Source of the DNA: Romboutsia lituseburensis DSM 797
Lineage (GTDB): Bacteria; Bacillota; Clostridia; Peptostreptococcales; Peptostreptococcaceae
Direction: 5' to 3'
Length of the DNA: 64,000 nt
Assembly (NCBI RefSeq): GCF_900103615.1
Contig: NZ_FNGW01000001.1
Coordinates: forward strand, 310,001-374,000
How positions within the stretch are numbered: the first letter of the stretch is position 1; the number at the start of each line of letters is the position of its first letter. Below, piece after piece: positions 60,858 to 64,000 of this stretch. A program made the translations under genes and the position numbers. The notes under the pieces are model-generated. The model worked only from the letters and a program-made list of their open reading frames with translations. It was not told the DNA's origin and did no database searches.

Positions 60858-60964
60858 GTAATTATGAAGATAATTTTTCAAAAATTATTTTCTTTAAATT
60901 AAATAGTATATTTTTTAAATTATATAAATTGTGTGTATTTTAAATTTAAATAGGTGGTGATTTT

Positions 60965-61300
60965 ATGTCATTTGGTTTGAGATTAAAAGAGCTTAGAACA
61001 AAACGTAATGTAACTCAGCAGCAACTGGCTGATTATATTGGTGTTGGAAGAACTGCTATTGCAGGATATGAAACAAAAGACAAGTGTCCTGATTTTGATA
61101 AGCTTAGACTTATTGCAAAGTTTTTTAATGTTACTACAGATTACTTGTTAGAAATTGATGATAATGAAAAAAGATTAGATAGCAGTGATACAACTATTGC
61201 TACTCATAGAGTGAATTTTGGTGAAGATTTACCAGAGGAAGCTTATGAGGAATTGGAGTCTATTTTAAATTATATAAGACATAAGTACAAAAAGGATTAG
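60965..61300 (+). CDS. Phage CI-type repressor (short XRE form)
   Basis: A 111-residue protein with an N-terminal XRE helix-turn-helix (RNVTQQQLADYIGVGRTAI) and a short acidic tail. It lacks a LexA-type cleavage domain, so inactivation would depend on the ImmA-type protease encoded 24 nt downstream. AGGTGGTG precedes the ATG. Confidence 0.9.
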   Translation: MSFGLRLKELRTKRNVTQQQLADYIGVGRTAIAGYETKDKCPDFDKLRLIAKFFNVTTDYLLEIDDNEKRLDSSDTTIATHRVNFGEDLPEEAYEELESILNYIRHKYKKD

Positions 61301-61324
61301 TTTTTCAGGGGGATTTTGGGGATT

Positions 61325-61816
61325 ATGGATAAGTTAGAAGAATTATTCAAGTTATGCGAAAAAGAAAATATAAAAATTGAGTATGTCACTTTTAGTTCAA
61401 GTGTACTTGGTCTTTATGTAAAAGATATAGATACTTATCCTGTTATATTATTAGACAAAAGTTTATTAAGTAATAGGTTAAAGTCTATGGAGGTACTGTC
61501 TGAGGAAGTTGGACATTTTTATACTACTACTGGAAATCACGCTATTAGATTGCTTCATTATAGCAATAGATTGTGCTTAAATAGTGTTGAAATTAAGGCT
61601 TGTAGATGGGCGTGCAATTTCCTTATTGATGATGATGATTTAGTTAAATGTGCGCTGTGTTCTACTGATTTATATGAACTTAGTGAAATGTTAGATGTTC
61701 CTCATGTGATGCTTTTGCATAAAATAAAATTTTTAAGTTTAGAAAAAGATTTTATAACTTCTAAATGTGGTCATACGTTATATATAGAAAATGGGTCTAG
61801 GTTGTACTTTAATTAA
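61325..61816 (+). CDS. ImmA/IrrE-family metallopeptidase
   Basis: A 163-residue protein with the active-site helix LSEEVGHFYTT (E-E-x-G-H form common in phage ImmA) and a C-terminal wHTH-like part (LSEMLDVPHVMLLHKI). By analogy with ICEBs1 ImmA it would cleave the repressor encoded upstream. A TTG nine bases upstream is an alternative start. Confidence 0.88.
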   Translation: MDKLEELFKLCEKENIKIEYVTFSSSVLGLYVKDIDTYPVILLDKSLLSNRLKSMEVLSEEVGHFYTTTGNHAIRLLHYSNRLCLNSVEIKACRWACNFLIDDDDLVKCALCSTDLYELSEMLDVPHVMLLHKIKFLSLEKDFITSKCGHTLYIENGSRLYFN

Positions 61817-61849
61817 TACATACCTTGCCCCATTTTCTTTTTATATTAA

Positions 61850-62272
61850 TTATTTGACTCTCTTGAACATTGGATGATTTTCATTAAACTCTATTAAATC
61901 CCATAAGTTCCCGTATAAATCCTTAAATACAGCAACAGTTCCATAATCCTGTTCTTTAGCTTCTCTAACAAATTCGATTCCTATATTTTTCATTTCATTA
62001 TAATCACGCCAGAAATCATCAGTTCCTAGGAAAAGAAAAACTCTTCCACCTGCTTGATTTCCTATAAAATCCTCTTGTTCTGGTTTAGATGCTCTTGCAA
62101 GCAGTATTGCTGTTCCATTTGAACCTGGTGGAGATACCACTACCCATCTTTTATCTTGCTCTGGCTGATATGTATCTTCTATTAATTCAAAATGAAGTTT
62201 ATTTGTGTAAAAATCAATGGCTTCATCATAGTCTTTTACTACTAAAGCAATATGTACAATTGATTGAATCAT
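61850..62272 (-). CDS. VOC-family (glyoxalase/bleomycin resistance fold) protein
   Basis: A 140-residue protein, started at the ATG after GAGGAGG. The two half-domains begin SIVHIALVVKDYDEAIDFY and GGRVFLFLGTDDFWRDY, with metal-ligand-like His in VHIAL and Glu in WDLIEFNE. It is close to uncharacterised glyoxalase-like proteins; the reaction is not known. Confidence 0.88.
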   Translation of the reverse strand: MIQSIVHIALVVKDYDEAIDFYTNKLHFELIEDTYQPEQDKRWVVVSPPGSNGTAILLARASKPEQEDFIGNQAGGRVFLFLGTDDFWRDYNEMKNIGIEFVREAKEQDYGTVAVFKDLYGNLWDLIEFNENHPMFKRVK

Positions 62273-62397
62273 AAAATTTCCTCCTCTATGCATTCTAAGT
62301 AACTAGTAGTAAATATATCTACTAAAAGAATTATCAAAACTACTAATCCTATTATATCATATGAACAATATACTAATACCTGTATTATCAGTAGTAT

Positions 62398-63129
62398 TTA
62401 TACTCCAAATACACAAAATCTTATAAAATCAACAAAAGCATGTGAACCCATAGCAGATACTAGATTAAACTTTCTTTGCATTAAAGCAAAAGGGATACCA
62501 AACAAAATAGAAAGCATAATCATATTTGAAATACTGAAATTTTGCAAATTGAAGTGGATAAGAACATGTGGTACAACCATAATTGTATAGCATAAAATAT
62601 TTTGAAGTTTTGAAAGCTGTTGATTCTTAACTAAATGAACACATAGTGCAAAGAAAAATAATCTAAAAAATATCTCTTCAAACACACCTGCTCTTAGAGC
62701 ATCCAAAAACCACTTAATTTTAAAAGATACATTAATTGGTATAGAATTCTTTGCTAAAAAGGCATTGATAAACCCTAAAATTCCACCAATTCCGAAAATC
62801 AATATTAGTGTAATTAAAATATTATTGTTTTTGGTATTTTTAAATAAATAAATTTTATTGCTACTATTTTTAAAAATCATCATAGAAGCTATATATGGTA
62901 AAACTACAGAAAATCCCATAATAGGGCTTGATGGAATACATAAAATTCCAAATACAATTCCCATTGTAATATCAAACTTATTGAAACTTTTATAACTGTA
63001 AATTATGTAAATAGCAATTAAATTTATTATGATAAACCATAAAAATACCATATTTAGCATGGCAGATAAAAACCATAAAGTAATAAATGAAGTTAGAAGT
63101 AAAAACAACTTTATAGTATCTTTTTTCAT
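62398..63129 (-). CDS. CPBP-family intramembrane metalloprotease
   Basis: Start set at the ATG after AGGAGGAG, giving 243 residues. It has seven to eight helices with the EE-R motif (FEEIFFRLFF), then HVLIHFNLQNF and GSHAFVDFIRF. It is a second CPBP protein in this window; its substrate is unknown. Confidence 0.88.
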   Translation of the reverse strand: MKKDTIKLFLLLTSFITLWFLSAMLNMVFLWFIIINLIAIYIIYSYKSFNKFDITMGIVFGILCIPSSPIMGFSVVLPYIASMMIFKNSSNKIYLFKNTKNNNILITLILIFGIGGILGFINAFLAKNSIPINVSFKIKWFLDALRAGVFEEIFFRLFFFALCVHLVKNQQLSKLQNILCYTIMVVPHVLIHFNLQNFSISNMIMLSILFGIPFALMQRKFNLVSAMGSHAFVDFIRFCVFGV

Positions 63130-63250
63130 ATCACTCCTCCTAAAAAATATTAATGATCCTAATATGCTGTACACTAATTATTGTATCATAACTGATTCAA
63201 TAAAATATAATTATCTTGATTTAGTTATCTTAGATATACTTATTTACTTA

Positions 63251-63296
63251 TAAAAAATAGCCGACAACTGTGATATATAACCCCACGTTGTCGGCT
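63251..63296 (-). terminator. Terminator of the DUF1048 operon
   Basis: AGCCGACAAC (63259-63268) pairs with GTTGTCGGCT (63287-63296) across an 18-nt loop, followed by ATTTTTT on the minus strand. It is richer in G+C than other terminators here, in keeping with the region's different composition. Confidence 0.8.
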
Positions 63297-63383
63297 CTGC
63301 GTCTTATAAAATGGCTCTTTTTTATTGATGCAAATCACACATAATAACCATTCACATTTGCGCATTCTAACCTCTCTATTTAG

Positions 63384-63737
63384 TTATTCTCTTGTTTTAT
63401 CAGTAGACTTTTTTATTGCCTCATTAACTTCTTTATTAACAGATTCCTGATAAATATCTGCATAGGTTTTTGAATCTTTGATTAACTCGTCACAGAAAGC
63501 TGCTACATCATTTCCAGTTACTTCTAATACATCTTTACCTAAGGATACACCTTCTTCAAAGAAATCAACAATTCCCGAAAGTAAATCTATACCTTCAGTT
63601 AGCTCAACAGGGCCTACCTTAAAAAGATATTTTTGAATTTCCTTATAAACAATTTGATAATCTTTTGGAAGTGCTTTTACACGTGCTACATGTGCTCTCC
63701 ATTCTTTTTTACCTTTGATTATATCTTGTATTCCCAT
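63384..63737 (-). CDS. DUF1048 protein
   Basis: A 117-residue helical protein of the DUF1048 family (GKKEWRAHVARVKALPKDY, GIVDFFEEGVSLGKDVLEVTGNDVAAF). The family is found in pairs, often behind a PadR regulator. Codon use is less A/T-biased than in the surrounding genes. Its ATG follows GGAGG. Confidence 0.88.
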   Translation of the reverse strand: MGIQDIIKGKKEWRAHVARVKALPKDYQIVYKEIQKYLFKVGPVELTEGIDLLSGIVDFFEEGVSLGKDVLEVTGNDVAAFCDELIKDSKTYADIYQESVNKEVNEAIKKSTDKTRE

Positions 63738-63746
63738 TGTATCCTC

Positions 63747-64000
63747 CTATTTACCTAATTTTTTTGCTATATTATTGTTTAGTTGTTTACGCCACTTATC
63801 ACGGAAAGTATTTGAACCCTCTTCACCAACTAGAGCTGAGCAAAAACCTTTAATATCTTCACCTAAAGCACTTTGTACACTCTGACCATCTGAAGCTGTT
63901 TCTTCAAGAATATAAAGAGCACTATCCATAATTGGCATTAAGTTACGACCAGTAAAATCAGAATGATTCCAAAGATTTTCCTTAATTTTTTCCCATGCTT
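63747..64000 (-). CDS. DUF1048 protein (C-terminal part, start outside window)
   Basis: The visible frame reads from the window edge as AWEKIKENLWNHSDFTGRNL, then MPIMDSALYILEETASDGQS, and ends NNNIAKKLGK, matching the C-terminal half of DUF1048 proteins. It lies 9 nt upstream of the next DUF1048 gene; both are parts of one operon entering from the right. Confidence 0.85.
   Translation of the reverse strand, partial: AWEKIKENLWNHSDFTGRNLMPIMDSALYILEETASDGQSVQSALGEDIKGFCSALVGEEGSNTFRDKWRKQLNNNIAKKLGK

Larger units (their letters stand above)
57670..61816. mobile_element. Prophage remnant: immunity and early replication genes only
   Basis: Divergent repressor/ImmA and Cro-like genes, a YqaJ-like protein, a DnaD-like protein and a DnaC-like protein make up the early region of a temperate siphophage. 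There is no integrase, RecT, terminase, capsid or lysis gene, and no attachment repeats were found at the two ends. The ends given are those of the genes and not of the inserted DNA. Confidence 0.8.

Noticed and set aside
61316-61816. ImmA-like protease might be inactive because its motif reads EEVGH and not HExxH
   Set aside because: The E-E-x-G-H form is common in phage ImmA proteins as I know them, so I do not treat it as a lost active site.
57640-61850. Attachment-site repeats at the ends of the prophage remnant
   Set aside because: No direct repeat longer than chance was found by comparing 57640-57670 with 61816-61860; the remnant has no integrase, so the true ends are unknown.
1-64000. 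tRNA, rRNA or CRISPR arrays
   Set aside because: I looked for clover-leaf-like G+C-rich stretches, rRNA-like blocks and regularly spaced repeats and saw none.

Overview
The window is very AT-rich, has strong GGAGG/GGGGG ribosome binding sites and short operons, and encodes Clostridia-type families (a C_GCAxxG_C_C protein, a CD3324-like protein, DUF1659/DUF2922/YvrJ, DUF975, DnaD/YqaJ phage genes, a fluoride riboswitch). It looks like a chromosomal segment of a low-GC Gram-positive anaerobe. Peptostreptococcaceae (Paraclostridium/Romboutsia-like) is my best guess, from family content and not from any alignment. No rRNA, tRNA, CRISPR array or complete insertion sequence was seen. Most genes lie on the minus strand.

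Regions. 1-0.7 kb: edge of a GntR/ABC operon. 0.9-6.3 kb: a VanRS-like two-component system, two small unknowns and an orphan sensor kinase with an ABC-type binding-protein sensor. 6.6-11.1 kb: a probable six-gene YtrA-type operon (GntR regulator, ABC ATPase, ABC permease, secreted protein, two VanZ proteins) behind two matching operators. 11.3-17.1 kb: cell-surface genes: a CPBP protease, a cell-wall-binding repeat protein, an LPQTG-anchored protein with three NEAT-like repeats plus its own sortase, and a four-SH3b protein. 17.3-25.0 kb: a disaccharide uptake and phosphorolysis system (binding protein, two permeases, LacI regulator, beta-phosphoglucomutase, family 65 phosphorylase) without its own ATPase. 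25.1-30.4 kb: an AgrA/AgrC-like pair next to a large FtsX-type permease with a LytTR box in front of it. 30.5-34.4 kb: sulfur-transfer genes, including a fused CoA-disulfide reductase/rhodanese/TusA/DsrE protein. 34.4-43.2 kb: membrane and envelope genes, LytTR-LiaF, a fluoride riboswitch driving a cation/proton antiporter, and a LexA-like protein lacking the self-cleavage segment.

43.3-57.6 kb is accessory: many small membrane proteins, an orphan SdpR/SdpI pair, acetyltransferases and a flavodoxin-like reductase. Five neighbouring minus-strand genes here carry copies of one upstream sequence (promoter to leader). The region also holds a DUF1659-DUF2922-YvrJ cassette, a nucleotidyltransferase with a destroyed HEPN partner, an M50 protease fragment, and an AraC/GyrI pair. 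57.7-61.8 kb is a prophage remnant carrying only the immunity and early replication genes. The right end has a VOC protein, a CPBP protein and a DUF1048 pair that looks recently acquired.

Where a longer frame was possible, start codons were set by the ribosome binding site. The most unusual points are the repeated upstream element at 47.8-51.6 kb, the LexA-like protein without its scissile bond, the metallopeptidase gene that seems to need an ATT start, the 137-nt out-of-frame overlap of the two phage replication genes, and the YqaJ protein with its catalytic lysine replaced.
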